Below are positions 52,360 through 63,756 of a stretch of 64,000 nt of DNA, piece by piece. The notes beneath the pieces are model-generated. The model was not told the origin of the DNA. It ran no database searches and saw nothing but the letters and a program-made list of their open reading frames with translations. The position numbers and the translations under genes are program-made. Numbering within the stretch: the first letter of the stretch is position 1; the number at the start of each line of letters is the position of its first letter. This DNA is from Nocardiopsis_C rhodophaea (GTDB lineage Bacteria; Actinomycetota; Actinomycetes; Streptosporangiales; Streptosporangiaceae). Location of the stretch: assembly GCF_039530945.1 (NCBI RefSeq), contig NZ_BAAAPC010000024.1:27010-91009 (forward strand), in the 5' to 3' direction.

Positions 52360-53171
52360 GCGTGGGCGACGCGCGCAGCGTGCGTGGTGGCGGGGCCGGT
52401 GGAAGGCGGTCGTGGTGGTCGCGCCGGTTCGTCGAGGCGATGGAATCGGGAGCGGAGGCCGGACGGCTGGCACGCGAAGGCGGCTACGCGGCCCCGGGGG
52501 CGGTGCGGGGCGTCAAGGTGGCACCGGGCGAGGCGCGTGCAGAGGTGCGGGGGTCCCGTTCCGGTCCGTACCGGGTCAGCCTGATTCTGCCGACGCTGGA
52601 TGAGGAGCAGTGGGCGACGGTGATCGCGGCGCTGGCGGGGCAGCCCCTGTTCCGCGCCCCGCTCCTGGCGGGCCACCTCCCTCCGGAGGTCGAGCGGGTC
52701 TTCGAGATCCTCGGCATCGCCCTGTTCCCGCGTGGGCTGGACGACCTGACACTGACCTGTTCCTGCCCCGGGTGGGGTTACCCGTGCACGCACGTCGCGG
52801 CGGCGCTGTACGCGCTCGCCGATTCCTTGGACGCCGATCCGTTCCTGCTGTTGACCTGGCGCGGCAAGGAACGCGGCGTGTTCCTCTCCGAGCTGCGCAC
52901 GCGCGCCCGCACGGCGTCGGAGACACGGCTCGGGCCGGCGGAATCGGGGGCCGACCCCGACCTGCCCTATCCCGCCCATCCCGCCCCACCGCCGCTACCG
53001 GAGGCCACCGCCGAGTTCTGGTCCGCCCCGAAGCTCCCCCCGCTGCCGGTGCGCCAGGGGCCGTCGCGGCCCATCGCCTTGGCAACCGACCCGCCGGGTG
53101 ACGACGACGGAGCACTGGTACGCGAGCTGGAACCGCTCTACGAGCGGCTGATCGCCCCCGACGGCCCGTAG
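52356..53171 (+). CDS. SWIM zinc-finger protein
   Basis: A 271-residue protein. The SWIM motif CSCPGWGYPCTHVAAALYALA lies near residues 133-153 (CxC...CxH). The N-terminus has the typical WWSRRFVEAMESGAEAGRLAREGGY, and the C-terminus is Pro-rich. It starts with an ATGA overlap of the SNF2 helicase, and this two-gene arrangement is conserved in actinobacteria, so it probably acts as its partner in DNA repair or remodelling. Confidence 0.92.
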   Translation: MSVGDARSVRGGGAGGRRSWWSRRFVEAMESGAEAGRLAREGGYAAPGAVRGVKVAPGEARAEVRGSRSGPYRVSLILPTLDEEQWATVIAALAGQPLFRAPLLAGHLPPEVERVFEILGIALFPRGLDDLTLTCSCPGWGYPCTHVAAALYALADSLDADPFLLLTWRGKERGVFLSELRTRARTASETRLGPAESGADPDLPYPAHPAPPPLPEATAEFWSAPKLPPLPVRQGPSRPIALATDPPGDDDGALVRELEPLYERLIAPDGP

Positions 53172-53587
53172 GGAGGGGGCGCCGTCCCGGTCGCCGAACG
53201 GGCGGCGACGGACCGAAGGAGGTCCACGGCCCGGGGGCCGTCGGCGTGGGAGACGAACAGGTGGTCGTGGTAGTACCCGGCGACGACGTTGCACGACATG
53301 TCGGCCTCCGCCAGGACACCGGCCACGGTGGCGGTCAGGCCAACGGCGTGTAGGGCGGAGTGGACTCTCAGGGTGATCCACGCGGCCACGTAGTCGTATG
53401 GCAGGCCCGTAGCGTCGGCCTCCTCTTGGGGGCAGACGATGGTCAGGGCCTCATCCTCGGCGACGGTGACGATGGGGTGCACGCCCGGCGGAATCCGCTC
53501 GGCGCGGGTGAAGACGTGGCGACCGGGGCGAAGTTCGGGTTCCATTCCGGTCAGCAGGCGGGTCAGGTCGTGCTCGGCCGTGGTCAC
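53138..53587 (-). CDS. ACT-domain protein
   Basis: A 149-residue protein. A CASTOR/ACT-like part contains DEALTIVCPQEEADATGLPYDYVAAWITLRVHSALHAVGLTATVAGVLAEADMSCNVVAGYYHDHLFV. Such small ACT proteins bind amino acids and are often annotated DUF2241-like. Its 3' end overlaps the 3' end of the SWIM gene by 34 bases on the opposite strand. The GTG at 53587 is chosen from the AAGGG site upstream. Confidence 0.85.
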   Translation of the reverse strand: MTTAEHDLTRLLTGMEPELRPGRHVFTRAERIPPGVHPIVTVAEDEALTIVCPQEEADATGLPYDYVAAWITLRVHSALHAVGLTATVAGVLAEADMSCNVVAGYYHDHLFVSHADGPRAVDLLRSVAARSATGTAPPPYGPSGAISRS

Positions 53588-53730
53588 GGGGCCCTTTCTT
53601 CCGTCATTCCTCGTGGTCGCTTCCACGCACGCTGCGCGGTGAGGGCGGGCAAGGTGGTCGAGCGCGGCCGGCGACGACAGATCCGATGACTGGTCGATCC
53701 GTCGACACGTTCCCGTGCCCGTCCCGCAGG

Positions 53731-54258
53731 CTACGAGCCCGCCGGGCGAATGCGGAAGACCTGCAGGCGGCGGTCGTAGTATTTGTCGGTCTCCCCGACC
53801 CACTCCATGCCAAGCCGGCGGGCGGTGGCGATGGCGCGTTCGTTGTCGGGGCGGGCGACGGCGAAGAGTTCCTCGATGCCCTGGTCGAAGGCCCACGCGA
53901 TGATCGCCTGACTGGCCTCGGTGGCGTAGCCGTTGCCCCAGCAGTCGGGGCGGAGCTGCCAGCTGAGTTCGAAATCCTCGTCATAAGGCGGCAGCTGCCG
54001 CAGGGAGAGTCCGCCGATGAGCTCTCCGTCCTGGGCGCGGACGATCGCCCAGCGGCCCGCGGGCGGAATGAGGTTGGGCTGGGCTTCGACCCAGGCGTGC
54101 AGGACCGACCGCATCGCGGCGGAGTCGCGCACGGCTTGCATCTGGGGGGTCAGCCACCGGGCGACTTCCTCGGCACCGTAGATAGCCAGGGCATCATCCG
54201 CGTCGGAGATATCCCAGTCGCGAATGATGAGGCGTTCGGTGCGCACTTCAGCGGTCAT
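53731..54258 (-). CDS. GNAT-family acetyltransferase (RimJ/RimL type)
   Basis: A 175-residue acetyltransferase of the ribosomal-protein type: VRTERLIIRDWDISDADDALAIYG, then LSWQLRPDCWGNGYATEASQAIIAWAF (acetyl-CoA loop), then VARPDNERAIATARRLGMEWVGET. The substrate is unknown. The ATG at 54258 opens directly at the fold. Confidence 0.9.
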   Translation of the reverse strand: MTAEVRTERLIIRDWDISDADDALAIYGAEEVARWLTPQMQAVRDSAAMRSVLHAWVEAQPNLIPPAGRWAIVRAQDGELIGGLSLRQLPPYDEDFELSWQLRPDCWGNGYATEASQAIIAWAFDQGIEELFAVARPDNERAIATARRLGMEWVGETDKYYDRRLQVFRIRPAGS

Positions 54259-54392
54259 GTCCCGAATCGTAACCGCGCGCGGATCGATCCAAACGGTGGG
54301 CGCCTGGGGCACTGGCCCCACCCGCGCCCCAGGTGCCGCATCCCCCACCCACACCTCTGGCTGAGGGTCACACAAGTCCCTGGAACGCACGC

Positions 54393-54422
54393 GGGGGCCG
54401 CCCGGTTTCCCCGGGCGCCCCC
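54393..54422 (-). terminator. hairpin terminator downstream of the cold-shock gene
   Basis: GGGGGC-(C)-GCCCGG (54393-54405) pairs with CCGGGCGCCCCC (54411-54422) with one bulged C and a five-base loop. It lies about 33 bases beyond the cold-shock stop on the minus strand. Confidence 0.65.
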
Positions 54423-54455
54423 CACAGCAAGACTTATGAGTAACGCAACGCAGGC

Positions 54456-54659
54456 TTAGACGCCCTGGACGTCCTCTGCCTGCGGGCCCTTCGGGCCCTG
54501 AGTGATGTTGAACTCGACACGCTGGTTCTCTTCCAGGTTACGGAAGCCGTTGCCGAGGATGTTGCTGTAGTGCACGAAAACGTCGGGGCCACCGGCGTCC
54601 TGCTGGATGAAACCATAGCCCTTTTCGCCGTTGAACCACTTGACGGTTCCCTGCGTCAT
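54456..54659 (-). CDS. cspA: cold-shock protein (CspA family)
   Basis: A 67-residue single cold-shock domain: TQGTVKWFNGEKGYGFI with RNP1 KGYGFI, then VFVHYSNI as RNP2. It binds single-stranded RNA and DNA as an RNA chaperone. A/T-richer codons and a strong ribosome-binding region (AGGAGATC) suggest high expression. Its leader contains a terminator-like hairpin. Confidence 0.97.
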   Translation of the reverse strand: MTQGTVKWFNGEKGYGFIQQDAGGPDVFVHYSNILGNGFRNLEENQRVEFNITQGPKGPQAEDVQGV

Positions 54660-54736
54660 GCGCGATCTCCTACCTTCTGAAGATCAGTTCCAGACCCGCA
54701 CTTTGCGGCTCTGCAGGTGCTGCGAACCTTCTCCTT

Positions 54737-54777
54737 CAGAAAAGAAAAACGCCCGCTTGTCAAAAACTCCGCGGGCG
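54737..54777 (-). terminator. intrinsic-terminator-like hairpin in the cspA leader
   Basis: Read on the minus strand, CGCCCGC and GCGGGCG (54771-54777 and 54750-54756) form a seven-base stem with a 14-base loop. It is followed at once by GTTTTTCTTTTCT (54749-54737), a true U tract, rare in this genome. It sits about 80 bases upstream of the cspA start. It could be a leader attenuator that melts or is antiterminated by cold-shock protein. Confidence 0.6.
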
Positions 54778-54979
54778 ATCACATGCGATCAGGCGAAATC
54801 AAGACTGCAACCTGTCTGCGACAGTACCACACAGGCCACTCGCGTGTCATGTGGGCGCGGTCACACCGGGCAACTGCCACCGCGGTGAGGTGGTGACAGA
54901 CGGCGAGCCGCCCGCGGTGCCAGAATGGGATAGAGAGACAACGACGTCGGCACCGTGTTCACAGAGGGATGAGCCGCTC

Positions 54980-57307
<2,328 letters not shown>

Positions 57308-57362
57308 ACGGCGAGGACCGGGGACCCGGGCTCGGTGCGGCGCACCGGCGAGTGGGGGCGGG

Positions 57363-57701
57363 TCACGGGTCACCACCGGCGGCTACGCGCAGCAGGACCG
57401 CTGCGTGGCACAGGTCGGGTTCGCCCTTTTGGGGCAGGGGGCACCAACACGCGAGGTCATGCCCGGCGAGTTCGGCACGGATCTCCTTGTCCGACGGGTA
57501 CCCGACAGAGTCGACCCACCCGGGAGGGGGGTTTCGGCGTTCCTGTAGATGGCGCCGGAACTCGTGGACCGAGGCCTCGCGGCTGCCACAGTCCTCGATG
57601 CGGAACGGGTTGCCCCACTTGGTGGGGCGGCTCACCACCACGGCGTCGGGATGGTCGGCACGCCACGGGCGTCGGCGGGTCATCTGGATGCGTTGGGGCA
57701 T
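57363..57701 (-). CDS. DUF4326 protein
   Basis: A 112-residue DUF4326 protein: PQRIQMTRRRPWRADHPDAVVVSRPTKWGNPF, then CGSREASVHEFRRHL, then LAGHDLACWCPLPQKGEPDLCHAAVLLRVA. The conserved CWCxxxxxxxxCH suggests metal binding. Such genes occur in phages and mobile regions as well as chromosomes. The ATG at 57701 starts at the family N-terminus; upstream residues do not match. It is convergent with the oxidoreductase gene. Confidence 0.87.
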   Translation of the reverse strand: MPQRIQMTRRRPWRADHPDAVVVSRPTKWGNPFRIEDCGSREASVHEFRRHLQERRNPPPGWVDSVGYPSDKEIRAELAGHDLACWCPLPQKGEPDLCHAAVLLRVAAGGDP

Positions 57702-58221
57702 CTGCGTGTCCGTGTCGGGTGGTGATCGTGGGTCCAGTCTTCCAGCAGACTCCAACCCGACCGAGACCCCACTCCGGTCGAAGCCGCCGGTCGATTTCGT
57801 GGCCGCCGCGAAGCGGTAGAGCATGACCCCCGGCTGCGTCCATCACGCCGCCGGGCCACGCCGCGGGTCCTGTTAATACGATGCGCACGGTGCGTTAGCG
57901 GAGCGCGGTTGCTCAGGCGTTCGACAGCCTGGAATGGCCGTCGCCAAAAATGGCCACCTCAGCGGTCGTTGGGCGGCAGCGGTCTCTCTTTTTTCGGGAG
58001 CCACTGCGGAAAGTTCTCGAACGTTGCATGAAAATGACACTCCGTTACCCGTCGCGCCGCGGATCGCGGGTCTCCAAAGGGGCTGACCGGTTGCTCCTCC
58101 CCATCGGTCTTTCACCCGCGGCGCACCTGATCCACTGCCCGGCAGGCCGTCAACACACCCTCGGCGGTAGGCGAAGGATCACCGCACATTGTGAGCGGCT
58201 GCCTGCCCCTAACGTGGAGAC
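57702..58221. other. 520-base intergenic region
   Basis: No gene is recognisable. It contains the divergent promoters of the DUF4326 gene and nsrR. Bases 57890-58060 are somewhat AT-richer and include short purine runs, but no strong dyad or hairpin was noticed. Confidence 0.4.
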
Positions 58222-58686
58222 ATGCGCCTGACCGCTTTCACCGACCTGTCGCTCCGCATCGTGATGCGGTTGGCCGTGGCCGAGGACGAGCTGCTGACCA
58301 CCCGCGACGTGGCCGACATGGTCGTTATGCCCTACACCCACGCGGCCAAGGCGGTCGCGCGCCTCAGTGAGATGGGGCTGGTGGAGGCGCGTCGGGGGCG
58401 CGGTGGTGGGTTGCGGCTGACCGATACCGGGCATCGGGCGTCGGTCGGCTGGATCGTGCGGAAGCTGGAGGGGACGGGGGACGTCGTCGGCTGCGAGGAC
58501 GATCCGCCGTGCCCGCTGCGGGCGGCGTGTCGGCTGCGGACCGCGCTGCGCGCGGCCCAGGAGGCGTTCTTCGCGTCGCTTGATCCCGTGACCGTGGATG
58601 CGCTGGTGGCCTCCCCGACCGGTCCCGCGCTGGCCACGTTGCGGGGGCGGGAGCACGAGGAGCGGACGCCCGAATCCACCGCGTGA
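58222..58686 (+). CDS. nsrR: Rrf2-family nitric-oxide-sensing repressor NsrR
   Basis: A 154-residue Rrf2 regulator. The N-terminal winged helix starts MRLTAFTDLSLRIVMRLAV with the NsrR-typical TTRDVADMVVMPYTHAAKAVARLSEMGLV. The iron-sulfur ligands are Cys91, Cys97 and Cys103 in CEDDPPCPLRAAC, spaced as in NsrR. Nitric oxide destroys the cluster and lifts repression, usually of the flavohaemoglobin gene, which is the next gene 113 bases downstream. Confidence 0.93.
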   Translation: MRLTAFTDLSLRIVMRLAVAEDELLTTRDVADMVVMPYTHAAKAVARLSEMGLVEARRGRGGGLRLTDTGHRASVGWIVRKLEGTGDVVGCEDDPPCPLRAACRLRTALRAAQEAFFASLDPVTVDALVASPTGPALATLRGREHEERTPESTA

Positions 58687-58799
58687 ACTGCTGAATCTTG
58701 GGATCCACTGCCCCGGCGCGGCGGGGTGCCCCACGGGACTTAATATGCATCTGAAACTCCAATTCAACGGGTTTCGTCCCCTCACCCCATGGAGGTCGC

Positions 58800-59993
58800 A
58801 TGCTGTCCGCGCAATCCGCGAAGGTCGTCCAGGCCACGCTTCCCGTCATCGGCGCGTCGCTCGACACCATCACCGACCGCTTCTACTCGACGATGTTCGC
58901 CGCGCACCCCGAGCTCCTCGACGGGCTGTTCAACCGGGGGAACCAGGCCAGCGGGGAGCAGCGCCGAGCGCTGGCCGCGTCCATCGCGGGGTTCGCCTCC
59001 GCTCTCCTCGACAACCCCCTGGAGCGCCCCGATGCCCTCCTCTCGCGCATCGCGCACAAGCACACCGCCGTGGGCGTCACCGACGACCAGTACGTCATCG
59101 TGCACAAGTACCTGTTCGGCGCGATCAAGGACGTGCTCGGCGACGCGGTGACCGACGAGGTCGAAGCCGCCTGGGACGACGTGTACTGGCTAATGGCCGG
59201 GGCGCTCATCGCCCAGGAGGCGCGTCTCTACGCCGAGGCCGGAGCCGTGGACGGACGCACGTGGCGCCCGTGGACCGTCGTCCGCCGCACGGAGGAGACC
59301 TCCGACGTGGTCTCCTACACGCTCCGCCCCGTGGGCGGCGCCCCTGTCCCGGCGGCCCGCCCCGGGCAGTACGTCAGTGTGCGGGTTCCCCTCCCCGACG
59401 GCGCACACCAGCTGCGCCAGTACTCGCTGTCCGGCGGCGTGGGAGCGGGGTTGCGCCGGATCACCGTCAAGCGGATACGGGGCGGCGCGACCCCGCCCGG
59501 CGAGGTGTCGAACCTGCTCCACGACACCGTCCGCGAGGGCGACGAGCTGACCCTGTCCGCCCCCTTCGGCGACCTCCAGCTGGAGGACGGCGAGGGGCCG
59601 CTGGTCCTCGCCTCCGCCGGAATCGGGTGCACACCGATCACGGCGATGCTGCACCATCTCGCCGAGACCCGATCCCAGCGCCGGGTCCTGCTCCTGCACG
59701 CTGACCGCTCCAACCGCGCTCACGCGCTGCGTGGGGAGGCCGAGGCGCTGGTCGACCGGCTCCCCGGGGCCGAGCGTGTGTTCTGGTACGAGGACGCCTC
59801 CGGCGGCCCCGCGGCGCGGTCCGGTCGGATGGACCTCGACGGCGTCGCCGTTCCCCCCGACGCCAAGGCGTACCTGTGCGGTCCGCTGCCCTTCATGCGC
59901 GACGTGCGTGCCCAGCTCCTCGCCGCCGGGATACCCGCCTCGGCCGTGCACTACGAGGTGTTCGGCCCCGACCTGTGGCTCGCCACCGACTGA
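58800..59993 (+). CDS. hmp: flavohaemoglobin, nitric oxide dioxygenase
   Basis: A 397-residue flavohaemoglobin that oxidises nitric oxide to nitrate with oxygen and NAD(P)H. The globin part has the distal Tyr29, Phe44 and Gln54 and the proximal His88 in RIAHKHTAVGV. The FAD domain is entered at WRPWTVVRRTEETSDVVSYTLRP with RQYSLS, and the NAD domain has SAGIGCTPITAML and YLCGPLPFMRDV. It starts after GGAGGTCGC at 58800. NsrR directly upstream is the probable regulator. Confidence 0.95.
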   Translation: MLSAQSAKVVQATLPVIGASLDTITDRFYSTMFAAHPELLDGLFNRGNQASGEQRRALAASIAGFASALLDNPLERPDALLSRIAHKHTAVGVTDDQYVIVHKYLFGAIKDVLGDAVTDEVEAAWDDVYWLMAGALIAQEARLYAEAGAVDGRTWRPWTVVRRTEETSDVVSYTLRPVGGAPVPAARPGQYVSVRVPLPDGAHQLRQYSLSGGVGAGLRRITVKRIRGGATPPGEVSNLLHDTVREGDELTLSAPFGDLQLEDGEGPLVLASAGIGCTPITAMLHHLAETRSQRRVLLLHADRSNRAHALRGEAEALVDRLPGAERVFWYEDASGGPAARSGRMDLDGVAVPPDAKAYLCGPLPFMRDVRAQLLAAGIPASAVHYEVFGPDLWLATD

Positions 59994-60087
59994 TCCCCCT
60001 CCTCACCGCCCGGGTTCCCTGCGGGCGCCCTTCGCGCGGACGGGGCTCGGTCGTCGGGCAGCGCGGACGGGTGAGGCGGGGTCCGCT

Positions 60088-61152
60088 TCAGGCGGGGGCG
60101 GCCTCGACGAGGCTGCACGGCGAGGCCGTCGGAATGACGCGGTTCAGTCGCAGGTCGGCGGCGGCGAGCAGGGCCGCGAACTGCTCCTCGGTTCGTTCCC
60201 GGCCGTTCAGCAGGGTGAGCATGGAGAAGTCCATGGTCTTGCCGGGGTGGGGGGTGTCACCGGGCGGGATCACCTGCTCGATGATCAGGACCCGGCCGTC
60301 GGGTGCCATGGCCTGGCGACAGCCGCGCAGGATCGCGGCCGCCTGGTCGTCCGGCCAGTCGTGGAGGATCCACTTCAGCACGTACAGGTCGCCGTCCTCC
60401 GGGGCCTCGCGGAAGAAGTCGCCGCCGACGGCGGTGCAGCGATCGGCGAGACCGTCGGCGTGGATCCGGTCCCGCGCGCGCTCCGCGACGTGCGGGGCAT
60501 CGAAGACGAAGCCCCGCGCGCCGGGCGCGGTGCGCAGGATCGCGCTGAGCAGGGTGCCGTTGCCGCCGCCCACGTCGACAATCCGCCGGGCGTAGGAGAA
60601 GTCGTAGGCGTCGAGCACGGCGCTGATCACCGGCCGGCTCATCTCCCGCATGGCGGTGTTGAAGAGGTCACCGAGGTCGGGGCGGTCGCTCAGGTAGTCG
60701 AAGAAGGACGTGCCGAACGTCGTGGGGAAGGTCGCCTCCCCGGTACGCACGCTGTGTAGGGAGTCCAGGAACACCTGGGCGGTGGCCCCGCCGAAGGCCA
60801 GCGTGGCGTGGACGCTGTAGGGGTGGTCGGAGCGCAGGACGACGCCCAGGTCGGTGAGGGCGAAGCAGCCGGGGTCGGTTTCGGTGAACACGCCGAGGGC
60901 GGCGAGCATGCGCATCATGCGGTACAGCGCGTCGGGGTGGGTCTCGGTGGCCGTGGCGAGGTCGGCGGCGGTGCGGGGGCCGTCGGCCAGCAGATCGCCG
61001 ATCCCCAACTGTGCGGCGATCTGCAGCGCGCGGGCGTGGATGAGCTGTTCGTGCATCTCCAGCAGGCGGGCGGCGGCCTCCGGCGGCTCCGCCCGCCCCT
61101 GCCGCCGGGGCTGCTCGTGGTGCTTCGCCTGATCGGTCCCCTCAGCGGGCAA
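60088..61152 (-). CDS. SAM-dependent O-methyltransferase (polyketide tailoring type)
   Basis: A 354-residue methyltransferase of the hydroxyneurosporene/DnrK-like family. A dimerisation winged helix (LIHARALQIAAQLGIGDLLADGPRTAADLA) is followed by SAM motif I VDVGGGNGTLLSAIL, acidic motif VFDAP, and VLKWILHDWPDDQ with the catalytic His. A TTG start at 61152 is chosen because a consensus AAGGAGG stands six bases before it; upstream ATGs lack one. It probably methylates a hydroxyl on an aromatic or polyketide scaffold. It follows the next methyltransferase by about 70 bases in the same direction. Confidence 0.9.
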   Translation of the reverse strand: MPAEGTDQAKHHEQPRRQGRAEPPEAAARLLEMHEQLIHARALQIAAQLGIGDLLADGPRTAADLATATETHPDALYRMMRMLAALGVFTETDPGCFALTDLGVVLRSDHPYSVHATLAFGGATAQVFLDSLHSVRTGEATFPTTFGTSFFDYLSDRPDLGDLFNTAMREMSRPVISAVLDAYDFSYARRIVDVGGGNGTLLSAILRTAPGARGFVFDAPHVAERARDRIHADGLADRCTAVGGDFFREAPEDGDLYVLKWILHDWPDDQAAAILRGCRQAMAPDGRVLIIEQVIPPGDTPHPGKTMDFSMLTLLNGRERTEEQFAALLAAADLRLNRVIPTASPCSLVEAAPA

Positions 61153-61223
61153 CTGCTGTCCTCCTTGACGTGTGTCCGGCGTCCGTGTCCCGTTAACTGC
61201 CGGGTTCCTGGTGGTGCTCGGCC

Positions 61224-62654
61224 TCACTTGACGCCCACGACCATGGACTCAGGGCCGGCCAGGTGTTCAACGTAGCAGTCGCGGAATCCGGCCTCGGCCA
61301 TCCAGCCGAGGCAGTCCGCACCGGTGTAGTCGAAACCGCTGGGGCTCTCCACGAGCATGTGCAGGCTCATCAGCAGCGCGAACGTGTTGCGTCGGCGTTC
61401 GTCGTCGATGAGTGCCTCGTAGACCACGACGCGGCCGCCCTCCGGCAGCGCCTCGTAGGCCTTGCGGAGTAGCATGCGCTTGGTGTCCAGGTCCCAGTCG
61501 TGCAGGGTGTGGCCGAGCACGATGACGTCGGCCTGGGGCAGCGGGTCGGTGAAGAAGTCGCCCGGCTGGAAGGACATGCGGTCGCCTACGCCAGTTTCGC
61601 TGGCCGTCTCCTCGAAGTACGGTGCCACCGCCGCCAGGTCGAAGCCGGTGCCGGTGAGGTGCTCGTGTCTGCGGAGGACGCGGCTGATCAGCGCTCCCTC
61701 AGCGCAACCGATATCGGCGACGGTGCGGTACCGGCTCCACGGGATCTTGTCGATGATGGCGGCGATGCTGCCGGTGGAGCCGCCCGTCATGGCGCGCTGG
61801 AAGCGGCGGGTGCGCTCGGGGTCGGCGTACAGCGTCTCGAAGGGGCCGTCCGTTCCCTCGGGGATATTGTCCTGGGGCTCGCCGGTGCGCAAGGCCTCGT
61901 GGAGCCGCCCCCAGGGGTCGTACCACTGCTGGGAGGCGACTTCCAGCAGCCCGCCGATGTAGGAGTCGGTCTTGGACGCGTCCAGGAACGTGTCGGCAGG
62001 CGGCAGGTTGCGGTAGCGGCCGTCGTCGCGCTCCAGCAGGCCCAGGGAGACCAGGGCGTCGAGGAAGTCGCGGAGTCCGCGCCCGTGCAGACCGAGGCGG
62101 GCGCGCAGCTGTTCGGCCTCCAGCGGTCCGGCGGCGGCCAGTTCGGTGAACAGTCCCAGTTCAACGGCGGCCTGCAGCACTTTGGCCGTCCAGAACCCGA
62201 GCCCCGCGTCGATGATCCGGTCGGGCGCGTCGAGCCGCGGGCGGTGCTGGGGGCCGGACGGCTCGACGATACGGCGCACGTCGTGGGTGTCGTGGAGGTC
62301 CTCGAAGTGTGTCACCTTGCCGTCGGCCAAGTGCCAGGAGTGCACCATGCGGACCGCGCCCGCCACCCCGCTGCGGGCGCCGCGCATGTGCAGGACGCCG
62401 AGTACCACGACCCGGTCGCCCGATTCCAGGAACTCGTGGGGCTCCTGGCGGAGTTCGCTAAAGACGGTGCGTGCGCGGGCCATGAACGCCCGCACCTCGT
62501 CGAGTCCCTTCTTGGTGCCGCCGAGGCCGTAGTCCGCCATGCCGTTGGGGTGGGTCCAGGTGACGTCGGGGTGGAACACGGACAGGGCGGCGTCGATGTC
62601 GCCGCGCTGGAACGCGGCGTAGGAGGTGCGGATGAGTTCGGTGTTGGTCGACAC
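61224..62654 (-). CDS. SnoaL-like domain fused to an O-methyltransferase
   Basis: A 476-residue fusion. Residues about 1-125 form a SnoaL/NTF2-like domain (TSYAAFQRGDIDAALSVFHPDVTWTHP and later HSWHLADGKVTHFEDLHDT). Residues about 145-476 form a methyltransferase with an N-terminal dimerisation helix (KVLQAAVELGLFTELA), a SAM loop VADIGCAEGALISRVL, and VLGHTLHDWDLDTKRMLLRKAYEALPEGG. SnoaL domains in polyketide pathways catalyse ring closures or hydroxylations. The fusion suggests a two-step tailoring enzyme. The GTG at 62654 with GAAAGG upstream is the chosen start. Confidence 0.88.
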   Translation of the reverse strand: MSTNTELIRTSYAAFQRGDIDAALSVFHPDVTWTHPNGMADYGLGGTKKGLDEVRAFMARARTVFSELRQEPHEFLESGDRVVVLGVLHMRGARSGVAGAVRMVHSWHLADGKVTHFEDLHDTHDVRRIVEPSGPQHRPRLDAPDRIIDAGLGFWTAKVLQAAVELGLFTELAAAGPLEAEQLRARLGLHGRGLRDFLDALVSLGLLERDDGRYRNLPPADTFLDASKTDSYIGGLLEVASQQWYDPWGRLHEALRTGEPQDNIPEGTDGPFETLYADPERTRRFQRAMTGGSTGSIAAIIDKIPWSRYRTVADIGCAEGALISRVLRRHEHLTGTGFDLAAVAPYFEETASETGVGDRMSFQPGDFFTDPLPQADVIVLGHTLHDWDLDTKRMLLRKAYEALPEGGRVVVYEALIDDERRRNTFALLMSLHMLVESPSGFDYTGADCLGWMAEAGFRDCYVEHLAGPESMVVGVK

Positions 62655-62716
62655 GCTGGCCTTTCTAGGGGCAGGTGGGGGGCGATCCGGGTCGGGCGAG
62701 GTACCGGACGCGGCGG

Positions 62717-63646
62717 TCAGCCGTGCTCGGGGGCGACGGTGACGCCCGGCAGGTGGGCCTCCAGCGTGCGCCGCAGGCCGCTGCGCCAGTCGACCTCGCA
62801 GTCGCCGATCAGGGCGCGGCGGCGGGTGTTGTCGAAGGCGTGCGTGCCGCGGGTGACGTCGCTGGGTTCGAACCGTGCCTTGGTGCCGGTGATGTCGGCG
62901 AGGTAGGTGAGCATGTCCTGGACGCCGACGATGTCGTCGCCGCCCCAGTTCACGATGCGGGCGGGGGAGGTGGCCACGTCCCACAGCAGCGGGACCTGCC
63001 GGGTGATGTCGTCGGTGTGGATGGGGTTGCAGTAGTTCTGGACGTCGCGGGGGACCTCGATCGGTTCTCCGGCGAGCAGGCGGCGGAAGAGCAGGATGGG
63101 GACGCCGCCGTGGCCGTGCGGCCCGTAGGCGACGTTGAGCCGGGCGATGGTGGTGGGCAGGCCGAGCGCCGTGGCGAACGCGCGGACGGCGCCCTCCACG
63201 GCGAGCTTTCCCACCGCGTAGGTGGGCAGCCATGGGGTCTGCCCACCCAGGGGATCGGTCTCGGCGTGCGGGTGGTCGAGCTCCTGGCGGGCGTAGATCG
63301 CGCCGGTGGAGACATAGAGGAACGCTGTGGCGCGGCGGCAGTGGGTCATGAGCCGCCCGGTGGCCGCGCAGTTGGTCTCCAGTGCGGCGTCGAAGTCGGT
63401 GCCGTCGCCGCGGTAGGCGGCGGCGTGCAGCACGTGGGTGAAGTCGTCGGGGAGTCCGTCGAGCGTGTCGGTGGCCATGTCCCAGCGCCAGGTGCGGATG
63501 CCCCGGGCCAGGAGCTCGCGTTCGGTGTCGGGGTCGCTGAAGCGGGCCAGGCACCACACCTCGTTGTCGTGCGCCAGGCTCTCGGCGACTTCGCGGGCCA
63601 CCTGGCCGGTGGCTCCGGTGATGAGGATCTTCTTTGTCGCGGACAC
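62717..63646 (-). CDS. NAD-dependent epimerase/dehydratase
   Basis: A 309-residue extended SDR. The cofactor loop is ILITGATGQVAREVAESLA, AAYRGDGTDFDAALETNC holds the usual Asn-linked helix, and the Tyr/Lys pair is in YAVGK. The C-terminus has NPIHTDDITRQV. Catalytic Ser lies in YVSTGAIYA. It is likely to modify a sugar nucleotide or a polyketide intermediate. A GTG start with AGGAGG upstream. It heads the minus-strand group of tailoring genes seen here. Confidence 0.9.
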   Translation of the reverse strand: MSATKKILITGATGQVAREVAESLAHDNEVWCLARFSDPDTERELLARGIRTWRWDMATDTLDGLPDDFTHVLHAAAYRGDGTDFDAALETNCAATGRLMTHCRRATAFLYVSTGAIYARQELDHPHAETDPLGGQTPWLPTYAVGKLAVEGAVRAFATALGLPTTIARLNVAYGPHGHGGVPILLFRRLLAGEPIEVPRDVQNYCNPIHTDDITRQVPLLWDVATSPARIVNWGGDDIVGVQDMLTYLADITGTKARFEPSDVTRGTHAFDNTRRRALIGDCEVDWRSGLRRTLEAHLPGVTVAPEHG

Positions 63647-63756
63647 GTGCGCCTCCTGCGTCGCTGGATTGTGGGGGCCGCCGACCCCGGTTGGGGAAGG
63701 AGGGCCGGCACCGACGGCCCCAGAATCATAGGATCATCGGCCATTACGTCGCTCAG

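Noticed and set aside
58738..58775. AT-rich ATATGCATCTGAAAC ahead of hmp as an NsrR operator
   Set aside because: Only one half-site resembles NsrR boxes and the second half is missing, so it is not claimed, although NsrR control of hmp is likely from context.
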